A stretch of DNA of 64,000 bases from Actinoplanes solisilvae (lineage in GTDB: Bacteria; Actinomycetota; Actinomycetes; Mycobacteriales; Micromonosporaceae), in assembly GCF_003999975.1 (NCBI RefSeq), contig NZ_RJAC01000015.1, positions 160,533-224,532 of the forward strand, given 5' to 3'. Position numbers and translations under genes: made by a program. Positions 42,909-50,941 of the stretch are shown piece after piece; position 1 is the stretch's first letter; every line of letters begins with the position of its first letter. The notes under the pieces were generated by a model. The model saw only the letters and a program-made list of their open reading frames with translations, searched no databases and was not told the DNA's origin.

Positions 42909-45356
42909 ATGTCGCGTTCGAGTTTTTCACTGTCTGAGACAGGTGTGGAGCAGGCCGCGGCTCAGATTCTCAGCCACGAGTTCTGCCTGGTGATCGTGGA
43001 TGCGGGCACCGGGGTCGTGCGGTCGGCCGACGCGGCCTTCTGCTCACTGATGGGATTGCCGGCGGACGAGGTCGCCGGGGAGACTCTGGGCGCGTTGTGG
43101 GGCGTGCCCGGGCCGGTGGTACAGGCCCTGGTGCAGACGGGTCCGAAGGGACTCGTACCCGCCGAGGTGGTGGCGTGGCCGGGCTCGGAGCGGCAGCGCA
43201 CGCTCGCCGTGACGGGGGCCGAAGTCGACGACCGGGACGCGGTGCTGCTGGCAGTCGAGGACCGCACCACGGCCCCCGGTGACGAGGCGCAGCGGGCCTC
43301 CCAGCGGCACGCCGAGGACGATCGGGGCAAAATCATCGCCCTCAACCGCTCCCAAGCGGTGATCGAATTCGATCTGTCGGGCACGATCCTGGACGCCAAC
43401 CAGAACTTCCTCGACACCGTGGGCTACACCCGCGAGGAGGTGGTGGGTCAGCACCACCGCATGTTCGTGTCGGAGCACGAGGCCCGCGGGACCGCGTACC
43501 GCGAGTTCTGGAAGGCGCTGGGTGAAGGACAGTTCCAGACGGGGGTGTACACCCGGTTGGCCAAGGACGGCCGGCCGCTGTCGTTGCGGGCGACCTACAA
43601 TCCAATCCTCGGCGCCGACGGCCGACCGGTCAAGGTAGTCAAGTTCGCCGCGGACATCACCGCCGACCGGCAGCGCACCGCCGAGTTCGAGGGCAAGATC
43701 GCCGCGGTCAGCCGGTCCCGGGCGATGATCGAATTCGACATGGACGGCACCATTCTGACCGCGAACCAGAACTTCCTGGACACCATGGGTTACACCATCG
43801 ACGAGATTGTCGGACAGAACCACCGCATCTTCATGTCGCCGGGCAGCGCCGAGCGGCCGGAGTACGCCGAATTCTGGAAGCGCCTGGGTCGCGGCGAGTT
43901 CGAGTCCGGCGAGTTCAAGCGCATCGCCAAGGGCGGCCGGGAGGTATGGCTGCTGGCCTCGTACAACCCCGTCCTCGACGCCGACGGCCGGCCGATGAAG
44001 GTGTTCAAGTTCGCCGCAGACATCACCGAGGAGCAGCACCGCACCGCCGAGTTCGAGGGCAAGGTCGCCGCGATCAGCCGGTCTCAGGCCGTCATCGAGT
44101 TCGACCTAGACGGCACGATCCTGACCGCGAACCAGAACTTCCTCGACGCCATGGGCTACACCATCGACGAGATCGTCGGACATCACCACCGCATGTTCGT
44201 CGACTCGGCGGAGACCTCCGGGGCCGCATACATGCTGTTCTGGGAGCGGCTGGGACGCGGCGAGTATCAAGGCGGGGAGTACCGGCGCATCGCCAAGGAC
44301 GGCCACGATGTGTGGTTGCAAGCCACCTACAACCCGATCCTCGACGCCGACGGCCGGCCGGCCAAGGTGATCAAGTTCGCCATCGATGTAACGGCTGCCA
44401 AACAACGCACCGGCGAGTTCGAGGGCAAGGACACGGCGATCAGCCTTGCCCAAGCGGTCATCGAGTTCGACCTGGACGGCAACATCCTGGCCGCGAACGA
44501 CAACTTCCAGCGCACGATGGGCTACACCGAGCGGGAGCTGATCGGTCAGCACCACTCGATGCTGTGCCCGCCCGACTACATCGTCTCGCCCGAGTACCGC
44601 GACTTCTGGCACCGGCTCGGAGCCGGTGAGATCCACGGCGGCCGGTTCCACCGGGTCGGCAAGTACGACCGGGAGGTGTGGATTCGGGCCAGCTACATCC
44701 CCATCCGCGACCTGCACAACGTCGTCTACAAGGTGGTCAAGTACGCGTACGACATCACCGACCAGGTCCTGCTGGAACACCAGCTGGCCACCAAGACCCA
44801 CGACATGAAGGCGTCGGTGACCTCGCTGACCACGGCAATCGACGAGATCACCACGGCCGCCACGCGGGCCACCACCTTGGCCGACACCACTCACCACAAC
44901 GCTCAGGAGGGCTACGAGGAACTGCGCAAGTCGATCGAAGCCATCGAGCTGATCCAGAAGTCGTCGGAGCAGATCGCCGCGATCGTCACGGTGATCGGTG
45001 AGATCGCCGGCCAAACCAACCTGCTGGCGTTCAACGCCTCCATCGAGGCCGCGCGCGCCGGTGAGCACGGCGTCGGCTTCTCGGTGGTCGCCGGCGAGGT
45101 ACGCAAGCTGGCCGAACGATCCTCGGCCGCCGCTCGCGAGATCAGCCAGCTGATCCACGAGTCCGCAGGCCGGGTCAGCCAGGGCGCCACCGTCAGTCAG
45201 CGCGCGCAGAGCTCCTTCGGGCAGATCCTATCCAATGTCGCCGAGACCAGCAGTACCATCCGCCGGATCGCCGCCTCGACCGAGGAACAGCAGACCGTGT
45301 CGCATCACGTCGCCCAGCTCATCACCGAGCTGGTGGACAGCAGCGCTGCGTCATGA
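42909..45356 (+). CDS. Soluble chemoreceptor with five PAS domains
   Basis: 815 residues from ATG 42909 after AGGAGCAG. A divergent PAS domain occupies about residues 15-120. Four nearly identical PAS units follow, spaced exactly 122 residues (QAVIEFDLSG at 149, RAMIEFDMDG at 271, QAVIEFDLDG at 393 and 515). The C-terminal methyl-accepting domain (about 640-815) has the conserved hairpin tip EIAGQTNLLAFNASIEAARA. There is no membrane segment or HAMP domain, so it is a cytoplasmic receptor, possibly with redox or small-ligand sensing PAS domains. It overlaps the triple-CheW gene as ATGA. No CheA, CheR or CheB gene lies nearby. Confidence 0.95.
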   Translation: MSRSSFSLSETGVEQAAAQILSHEFCLVIVDAGTGVVRSADAAFCSLMGLPADEVAGETLGALWGVPGPVVQALVQTGPKGLVPAEVVAWPGSERQRTLAVTGAEVDDRDAVLLAVEDRTTAPGDEAQRASQRHAEDDRGKIIALNRSQAVIEFDLSGTILDANQNFLDTVGYTREEVVGQHHRMFVSEHEARGTAYREFWKALGEGQFQTGVYTRLAKDGRPLSLRATYNPILGADGRPVKVVKFAADITADRQRTAEFEGKIAAVSRSRAMIEFDMDGTILTANQNFLDTMGYTIDEIVGQNHRIFMSPGSAERPEYAEFWKRLGRGEFESGEFKRIAKGGREVWLLASYNPVLDADGRPMKVFKFAADITEEQHRTAEFEGKVAAISRSQAVIEFDLDGTILTANQNFLDAMGYTIDEIVGHHHRMFVDSAETSGAAYMLFWERLGRGEYQGGEYRRIAKDGHDVWLQATYNPILDADGRPAKVIKFAIDVTAAKQRTGEFEGKDTAISLAQAVIEFDLDGNILAANDNFQRTMGYTERELIGQHHSMLCPPDYIVSPEYRDFWHRLGAGEIHGGRFHRVGKYDREVWIRASYIPIRDLHNVVYKVVKYAYDITDQVLLEHQLATKTHDMKASVTSLTTAIDEITTAATRATTLADTTHHNAQEGYEELRKSIEAIELIQKSSEQIAAIVTVIGEIAGQTNLLAFNASIEAARAGEHGVGFSVVAGEVRKLAERSSAAAREISQLIHESAGRVSQGATVSQRAQSSFGQILSNVAETSSTIRRIAASTEEQQTVSHHVAQLITELVDSSAAS
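43327..44790 (+). repeat. Four 366-bp in-frame tandem repeats (PAS units)
   Basis: The coding sequence repeats with an exact 366-base period over about 1.46 kb. Long blocks such as ACCGCGAACCAGAACTTCCT and CACCGCCGAGTTCGAGGGCA are identical between units. Boundaries are approximate. The first and last copies are the most diverged, which fits expansion by unequal recombination. Confidence 0.88.
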
Positions 45357-46897
45357 CGACCGCCGCCGCCCCTACCCTCTACGGCGTCTTCCGCACCGGC
45401 GGTCTGCGGCTGGCGCTGCCGCTGGAGGAACTTCGTGAGGTCATCGTCCGGCCGGCCGAGTTCAGCCCGCTACCGACCGCGGGGGCCGGGCTGCTCGGCG
45501 CGGTCAACCTGCGCCATACCGTCATCCCGGTGCTCGATCCTTGCCTGCTCGCCGGGTATCCGTCGGCGGCCGGAACGGGCGAGGTCATCATCATCGTCTC
45601 CAGCGACGGCCAGCTGTTCGGTCTGCTCGCCGACGCCATCGAGGGCTCGACTTACGTCGCCGGCGACGCCCTGCTCGCGGTGCATATCGGCGGGAACGGA
45701 CCGGCCCTGTTCTCGCACACCTTCGAGCGCGACGACGACAGCGCCGTCATCGCGTTGCTGGACGCCGCCACCATCGTCGGCATGCCGGGGATCCCCGCCG
45801 TCACCGACCCTGCCCAGCGGCCGGACCGGGCCGTCACCGCAGCCGCCGCCGCGGGACAGGGCCAGGCGCCCCGCCGTACCCTGCTGATGTTCGATTGCGG
45901 CGGCATCGGTCTGTGCATCGATGTCACGTACGTGCACACCGTCGTGCCCGACCTCACGTTGCGAGCCTCACCCCTGGACGGCCCGATCTGCCGGGGCGTC
46001 GCCCACCTCGACAACCACGCCGTCCCGGCCATCGACCCCATCACGCTGCTCGGCCTGGGACGGCAGCCGCGCACCGACACCCACCGTGGCGTCGTGATCT
46101 CCCTGCCACGTGGGCTGATCGCCCTGACCGCGACCGACGTCACCGACATCACCACGGTGCCCACCGACGACATCCTGCCCATCCCCGCGCTACGGAACCC
46201 GGATCACGGCCTACTCGCCGGGCTGCTCACCACCGACGACCGCCAGTACCTCGTCCTCGACGGGCGCGCGCTTCGAGAGAACGTCGAACTGGCCGAGTTC
46301 GGAGCGATGAACATGCGGCTCGATTCACAGGCCGCCGAGGCGGTCCCGCCGGGCGACACCGGCGTCGCCGGGCGGGACCGGCACAGCATCATCCCGAGTG
46401 CGCGCAAGTTCCTCACGTACAGCGTTGGGGTCGAGGCCGCCACACCGCTGGAGCAGATCGACGAGATCCTGCCCTACCCCAGCCGCTATGTGCGCCTCGA
46501 CGAGGCACCCATGATCGGCATTTTCGCCCATCGCCACACGACGATTCCGCTGATCAACCTGCCCGTGTTACTCGGGCATCAGCACGATCCCGATCCCGAC
46601 ACCGACCGGGTACTGCTGGTGACCATCGCCGGCACCACCGTCGGATTCGTCGTCCCGGACCTGCACGCGATCGAACAGTCCCTTTGGGAGGAGTCCAACA
46701 CGGCCGCTGGCGGCCTCCGGCAACGGCCGCTGGTCAGCATCGGCACGCCCGAGGAGAACCGGCTTGTGCCCCATTTCGACCTTACCGCCATCGCCACCGA
46801 ACATCTCCACCAGCGCCGCGGCCACACCGAAAGGGCGGATCCGGTTACACCGCTGGACAGCGCACCCGCGATGGTGCAGCCGGCTCGGGTCGGTTGA
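45353..46897 (+). CDS. Triple CheW-domain coupling protein
   Basis: 514 residues from ATG 45353, overlapping the chemoreceptor stop by four bases. Three CheW-like domains lie in tandem: about 8-155 (RTGGLRLALPLEELREVIVR and GAVNLRHTVIPVLD), 175-320 (DVTYVHTVVPDLTLRASPLD) and 345-495 (YSVGVEAATPLEQIDEILPY and HRHTTIPLINLPVLLG). CheW domains join receptors to the CheA kinase; a protein with three could crosslink receptors in arrays. Here it is made with one receptor and no kinase, so it must use a CheA encoded elsewhere or work independently. The last 30 residues are low complexity. Confidence 0.88.
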   Translation: MTTAAAPTLYGVFRTGGLRLALPLEELREVIVRPAEFSPLPTAGAGLLGAVNLRHTVIPVLDPCLLAGYPSAAGTGEVIIIVSSDGQLFGLLADAIEGSTYVAGDALLAVHIGGNGPALFSHTFERDDDSAVIALLDAATIVGMPGIPAVTDPAQRPDRAVTAAAAAGQGQAPRRTLLMFDCGGIGLCIDVTYVHTVVPDLTLRASPLDGPICRGVAHLDNHAVPAIDPITLLGLGRQPRTDTHRGVVISLPRGLIALTATDVTDITTVPTDDILPIPALRNPDHGLLAGLLTTDDRQYLVLDGRALRENVELAEFGAMNMRLDSQAAEAVPPGDTGVAGRDRHSIIPSARKFLTYSVGVEAATPLEQIDEILPYPSRYVRLDEAPMIGIFAHRHTTIPLINLPVLLGHQHDPDPDTDRVLLVTIAGTTVGFVVPDLHAIEQSLWEESNTAAGGLRQRPLVSIGTPEENRLVPHFDLTAIATEHLHQRRGHTERADPVTPLDSAPAMVQPARVG

Positions 46898-47015
46898 CCG
46901 ACGGTGGTTGCCGGGCCCTCGTAGGGGCCTAGCAGTCCGTTGGTCGCTATCGTCGAGCGGTGCGAGGAGGACGACGACCGGTCGGGGTGGGTACGTCCAT
47001 TCACTCACCCAGTAG

Positions 47016-47258
47016 GTGAATCACGAGACCCGCGATCCGTTCGCCGGACTCGTGGACCTGCTCAGGCGGCTCGGTGCGGTGACCGGCGACGACAGTGCGA
47101 CTGTCGTCGTGACATCTCTGGGCCGGTGGTCGCTGGCCATTGTTGAGGCCGACTGGCCGCGCACCATCACCCTCGACATGCCGGCCGATGTGGCAGCTGC
47201 ACTACGACCCGAAAACCGTTCGGGCCTGGATCGCCCGCTCGGAGATGCGTGGCCGTAG
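47016..47258 (+). CDS. Doubtful 80-residue ORF
   Basis: A GTG start at 47016 gives a frame with a plausible folded stretch (SATVVVTSLGRWSLAIVEAD, then WPRTITLDMPADVAAALRPE), but the C-terminal third shifts into sequence shared with the transposase relic in another frame. It may be the surviving start of a disrupted gene. No family recognised. Confidence 0.3.
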   Translation: MNHETRDPFAGLVDLLRRLGAVTGDDSATVVVTSLGRWSLAIVEADWPRTITLDMPADVAAALRPENRSGLDRPLGDAWP

Positions 47259-47330
47259 TGGCCGCAAGCCTGGCAAGCAGCCGGGGACCTCAGGCACCAC
47301 GTTGTCGCAGGTAGCGGTCCCGGACGAGAG
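47190..47330 (+). pseudogene. IS66-type transposase fragment
   Basis: In the frame of 47140 the segment MRGRSGRKPGKQPGTSGTTL followed by SQVAVPDERP matches the conserved region of IS66-family transposases, where GRKPGGQPGHPG is followed by a VPDE motif. Upstream and downstream parts of the transposase are missing and no terminal repeats were found. It is a relic only. Confidence 0.6.
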
Positions 47331-47454
47331 GCCTGACAGCATCGCACAGGTAACTCGGCCCGGTGCCCTCCTCCGCATGGGGCGCCGGGCCCCGCGGCAA
47401 GCGGGTGAGAGTTAGAGCACCTGTTCGCCGACGGGTCCGGGATAAGATCGGCCG

Positions 47455-48897
47455 GTGCCGGTGTTCGTAGCGGTCGATCTGGGCGCCGAGAGCGGCCGGG
47501 TGGTGCGCGGAACCTTGCGGGACGGCCGGCTCTCGGTCGAGGAGGTGCACCGGTTCGTCAATCGGCCGGTTGCTTTGCCGGACGGCTTGCACTGGGACGT
47601 GCTGGCCCTGTTCGCGGATCTGTCGGCGGGGATCGCCGCGGCAGCCGCGGCCGGGCCGATCGACGGGGTCGGCATCGACGCGTGGGGCAACGACTTCGCG
47701 CTGCTGGACCGGGCCGGTGGTCTGGTCGGCAATCCGTGGCATTATCGCGATCCGCGGACCCGGTCGAGTCCGGACCTGATCGCAGCCCGCGTCGGGGCAG
47801 GGGAAATCTACCGGACCACCGGAACGGCTCCGTTGCCGATCAACACGGCCAGCCAGCTGGTTGCGATGGAGGGTTCCGCGCAGCTGGAGGCAGCCGAGCG
47901 TGTGGTGTTGCTGCCCGACCTGTTCGGCTATTGGCTGACCGGTCACGCGGTGACCGAGCAGACCATCGCGAGCACCAGTCAGCTTCTGGATGTGGGCACG
48001 CGGACCTGGGCGACCGGTGTCATCGACAAGCTCGGTATTCCGCGCCGGCTGTTCGACTTCGAGGTGGTGCCGCCGGGCACCGGGGTCGGCCGGTTGCGCG
48101 AGCACCCGGAGGTCCAGCTGTGGACGGTTGCCGGGCACGACACAGCGTCGGCGGTGGCTGCGGTGCCGGCCGAGACCGAGTCGTTCAGCTATCTGTCCTC
48201 CGGCACATGGTCGCTGGTCGGCCTCGAGCTGGCGGCGCCGGTGCTGACCGACGAGGCCAGGCTGGCCGGGTTCTCCAACGAGGCCGGCATCGACGCGACG
48301 ATCCGGTTCTTGCGCAACGGGACCGGGTTGTGGTTGTTGCAGCGGTGCCGGGCGGCTTGGCGTTCGCCGTCGTACGGCGAGCTGGTCGCCGCGGCGGAGC
48401 AGGCGCCGGGATTTCAGGGCTTGGTGGATCCGGACGATCCGGCGTTCGTCAGCCCGCGGGACATGCCGGCGCAGCTGGTCGCGGCGTGCCGGCGGGGTGG
48501 GCAGCCGGTTCCGCAGGACCGGGCGGCTGTGGTGCGCTGCGTGCTGGACAGCTTGGCCTGCAAGCACCGCTGGAGTCTGGAACGGGCCGAGCAGCTGGCC
48601 GGGCGGCGAGCTGATGTGCTGCACATCGTGGGTGGCGGGGCCGCCAACTCGTTGCTGTGCCGACTCACCGCCGACCTGACCGGCCGGACGGTGCTGGCCG
48701 GTCCGGTGGAGGCGACCGCCGTGGGTAATCTGCTGGTGCAGGCCCGGGCGGCCGGCGAGTTGGGTTCGCTGGCGGAAATGCGTGAGGTGGCGGCCGGGTC
48801 GTTGCCGCCGCGCCGGTACGAACCGCGGACGTCCGATCGCGCCGAGACGGCCTACCGGCGTTTTTTGACGCTACTCGACAGCAGTGACAAGATCTGA
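47455..48897 (+). CDS. rhaB: Rhamnulokinase-like sugar kinase
   Basis: 480 residues from GTG 47455 (GTG 47461 is an alternative). FGGY-family features fit the rhamnulokinase branch: VAVDLGAESGRVVRGTLRDG at the phosphate loop, GLHWDVLALFADL, GIDAWGNDFALLDRAG, TGTAPLPINTASQLVAM, VAGHDTASAVAAVPAE and SSGTWSLVGLEL. The known reaction is ATP-dependent phosphorylation of L-rhamnulose. The gene is followed after 40 bases by a DeoR repressor and then by a YtfQRT-type importer and a dehydrogenase, so it probably phosphorylates the imported sugar after conversion. Isomerase and aldolase genes are absent from the window, so the exact sugar is uncertain. Confidence 0.88.
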   Translation: MPVFVAVDLGAESGRVVRGTLRDGRLSVEEVHRFVNRPVALPDGLHWDVLALFADLSAGIAAAAAAGPIDGVGIDAWGNDFALLDRAGGLVGNPWHYRDPRTRSSPDLIAARVGAGEIYRTTGTAPLPINTASQLVAMEGSAQLEAAERVVLLPDLFGYWLTGHAVTEQTIASTSQLLDVGTRTWATGVIDKLGIPRRLFDFEVVPPGTGVGRLREHPEVQLWTVAGHDTASAVAAVPAETESFSYLSSGTWSLVGLELAAPVLTDEARLAGFSNEAGIDATIRFLRNGTGLWLLQRCRAAWRSPSYGELVAAAEQAPGFQGLVDPDDPAFVSPRDMPAQLVAACRRGGQPVPQDRAAVVRCVLDSLACKHRWSLERAEQLAGRRADVLHIVGGGAANSLLCRLTADLTGRTVLAGPVEATAVGNLLVQARAAGELGSLAEMREVAAGSLPPRRYEPRTSDRAETAYRRFLTLLDSSDKI

Positions 48898-48907
48898 CAT
48901 ATTCTGC
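48890..48907. promoter_or_regulatory. Candidate DeoR operator upstream of the repressor gene
   Basis: The sequence AGATCTGACATATTCTGC nearly matches AGATCCTGGCATCTTCTGC before the importer operon (one gap, three substitutions). A -35-like GTGACA lies directly upstream at 48884-48889. It overlaps the end of rhaB, so the repressor may have its own promoter subject to autoregulation. Confidence 0.5.
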
Positions 48908-48937
48908 ATCGTTGCTGGGGGCCCGGAGGTGCTGTCC

Positions 48938-49711
48938 ATGCTGATCGCCGAGCGTCGCCGGCGCCTGCTGGCTCATGTCCGCGACCACGGCTACGTGTCA
49001 TTCCGGGACCTGGCCGCGGCGCTGGGCATCTCGGAGTCGACGGTGCGGCGGGATTTGCGCTTGTTGGCGGCCGAGGGCGTGCTCGCCCTGACCCGTGGCG
49101 GTGCTGGTCCGCGGCCCGGGCCGAAGCCGGCGCGGGCGATTCCGGCAGCCGGCCCGAACGGCGCGGATCCGGTGGCCGGGCCGCGCGAGGCGATCGCCGC
49201 ACGGGCGGCGGCACTGGTCGCCGAGGGCAGCGCGGTACTGCTCGGGCCGGGCCGCACCACCAGCGCGCTGGCCAGGCATCTCGCCGTCCTCGGTCAGCTG
49301 ACGGTGGTCACGAATTCGATCTCGGTGACCAATGCGCTGCTCGACGCACCGCAGATCGATGTGGTGCTGATCGGTGGCGCGCTGCGCCGGTCGATCGGTG
49401 CCGCTGTGGGCCCGATCGCGGAGGTCGCGCTGACCGGGCTGCGTGGCGCCCAGGTCTTCCTGTCCGGGGACGGCGTGACCGCGGAACGCGGCCTGACCAC
49501 GCCCAACGTGTTCGCGGCGGCGACTGATCAGGCTCTGATGGCGGCGGGGCAGCAGGTGGTGGTGCTGGCCGACCACACGAAGCTGGGCCGCGACACGATG
49601 TGCCAGACGGTGCCGGCCGAGCGCATCGACGTGCTGGTGACCGACGAGGCCGCCGACGAGGAGATACTGGACCGGCTGCGGGTGGCGGGCGTCGACGTCC
49701 AGGTGGCGTAG
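48938..49711 (+). CDS. DeoR-family transcriptional repressor
   Basis: 257 residues from ATG 48938, eight bases after GGAGG; a longer frame from 48884 overlaps the kinase gene. The N-terminal helix-turn-helix reads ERRRRLLAHVRDHGYVSFRD and ALGISESTVRRDLRLLAAEG. The C-terminal sugar-phosphate-sensing domain has the family pattern (LLGPGRTTSALARHL, VVTNSISVTNALL, DVVLIGGALRRS, VVLADHTKLGRDTM). It lies between the kinase and the importer operon and probably represses them until a sugar phosphate binds. Confidence 0.95.
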   Translation: MLIAERRRRLLAHVRDHGYVSFRDLAAALGISESTVRRDLRLLAAEGVLALTRGGAGPRPGPKPARAIPAAGPNGADPVAGPREAIAARAAALVAEGSAVLLGPGRTTSALARHLAVLGQLTVVTNSISVTNALLDAPQIDVVLIGGALRRSIGAAVGPIAEVALTGLRGAQVFLSGDGVTAERGLTTPNVFAAATDQALMAAGQQVVVLADHTKLGRDTMCQTVPAERIDVLVTDEAADEEILDRLRVAGVDVQVA

Positions 49712-49724
49712 CCGGCGATCACTC

Positions 49725-49755
49725 TTGACAGATCCTGGCATCTTCTGCTTACGAT
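49725..49755 (+). promoter_or_regulatory. Promoter and overlapping operator of the sugar importer operon
   Basis: A perfect TTGACA (49725-49730) is separated by 19 bases from TACGAT (49750-49755). The spacer and last base of the -35 box form AGATCCTGGCATCTTCTGC (49730-49748), the second copy of the candidate DeoR operator. A repressor bound there would block RNA polymerase directly. The gene starts 100 bases downstream. Confidence 0.6.
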
Positions 49756-49854
49756 CCGACCAGCTTCACGTCAAACTGTTTCACATTGTGGCGCTGGGCT
49801 TCCTCTTCTGACCACGGCGCCTTCTTGTCGTACCTCAGTGAAGGAAGGCCTCCG

Positions 49855-50934
49855 ATGCCTCCGTCCCGATGTCTCGTCCGTGGTGCCTTCGCCGGCACCC
49901 TCGCCCTCGTCCTCGTCCCGGCCGCAGCCTGTACCAAGAGCGCCGCCGAGGAGGCTGAACCCGAGGCGGGCAGTTCCGCCGCGCAGCAGGTTCAGGCCAC
50001 CTCCGGAGCTGGCTCCTGTACGCCGGAGAAGTACAACAGCGGTGTCCCCGCGCTTGACCTGAAGACTGTCACGGTGGGCTTCGCCCAGTCAGAGAAGGAA
50101 GCCAACCCGTTTCGGATCACGGAGACTCAGTCCATCAAGGACGAGGCGGCCAAACGGGGTATCAAGCTCATCACCACCAACGCCCAGTCCGATCTCAACA
50201 AGGAGATCGCCGACATCCAGGGCATGATCGCGCAGGGCGCCAAAGCACTGATCATCTCGCCGCTCAACTCCGAAGGCCTCGACCCGGCATTGACGGCGGC
50301 GAAGGACGCGAAGGTGCCGGTCATGACAATCGACCGGCTGCTGACCACCAAGACCCCGTGCGTGGACTACCTGGGCTGGATCGGCTCCGACTTCGTCGTG
50401 CAAGGGCGGCGCGCGGCCGATGCCATGATCAAAGCAACCGGTGATCAGGGTGAGGTGGCGATCCTGCTCGGCGCGTCCGGTGTCAACGTGACCGTCGACC
50501 GCACCAAGGGATTCAAGGACCAGCTCGTCGCCAAGAACTCCCAGCTGAAGATCGTCGCCGAGCAGACCGGCGACTTCACCAGGGAGAAGGGTCAGAAGGT
50601 CACCGAGCAACTGATCTCCGCCAACCCCGGCATCGGCGCGATCTACGCCGAGAACGACGAGATGGCGCTCGGCGCGGTGGCCGCGCTGAAGGCCGCCGGC
50701 AAGAAGGCCGGCGACGTCAAGATCATCACCATTGACGGGACGAAGGGTGCGGTGCAAGGCATCCTCGACGGCTGGATCGCCGGCGTCATCGAATCGAACC
50801 CGCGCTTCGGCCCCCTCGCCTTCCAGGCGCTGGAGGACTTCTACAGCGGCAAGGGCGTCGTGGAGAAGACCATCATCTCCGACAAGGAGTACACCCCGGA
50901 GAACGCCCGGTCCGAACTCGCCAATGCCTACTAG
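49855..50934 (+). CDS. Sugar ABC importer substrate-binding lipoprotein (YtfQ-like)
   Basis: 359 residues from ATG 49855 after GAAGGAAGG. The signal peptide ends in a lipobox (VLVPAAACTK). The mature protein is a family-2 (ribose-type) periplasmic binding protein with VTVGFAQSEKEANPFRITET, KALIISPLNSEGLDPALTAA and YLGWIGSDFVVQGRRAADAM. The last resembles the galactofuranose-binding protein YtfQ of E. coli. It is the first gene of a five-gene operon with the ATPase, two permeases and a dehydrogenase. The ligand may be a pentose, rhamnose or galactofuranose-type sugar; sequence alone does not decide. Confidence 0.93.
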   Translation: MPPSRCLVRGAFAGTLALVLVPAAACTKSAAEEAEPEAGSSAAQQVQATSGAGSCTPEKYNSGVPALDLKTVTVGFAQSEKEANPFRITETQSIKDEAAKRGIKLITTNAQSDLNKEIADIQGMIAQGAKALIISPLNSEGLDPALTAAKDAKVPVMTIDRLLTTKTPCVDYLGWIGSDFVVQGRRAADAMIKATGDQGEVAILLGASGVNVTVDRTKGFKDQLVAKNSQLKIVAEQTGDFTREKGQKVTEQLISANPGIGAIYAENDEMALGAVAALKAAGKKAGDVKIITIDGTKGAVQGILDGWIAGVIESNPRFGPLAFQALEDFYSGKGVVEKTIISDKEYTPENARSELANAY

Positions 50935-50941
50935 CGCCGCC

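Larger units (their letters stand above)
46898..47454. other. 557-base region with transposase relic and no intact gene
   Basis: This region separates the CheW gene from the kinase gene. It contains a short open frame (47016-47258) and, overlapping it in another frame, an IS66-type transposase fragment. No promoter for the kinase gene was recognised in the last 100 bases. Confidence 0.5.
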
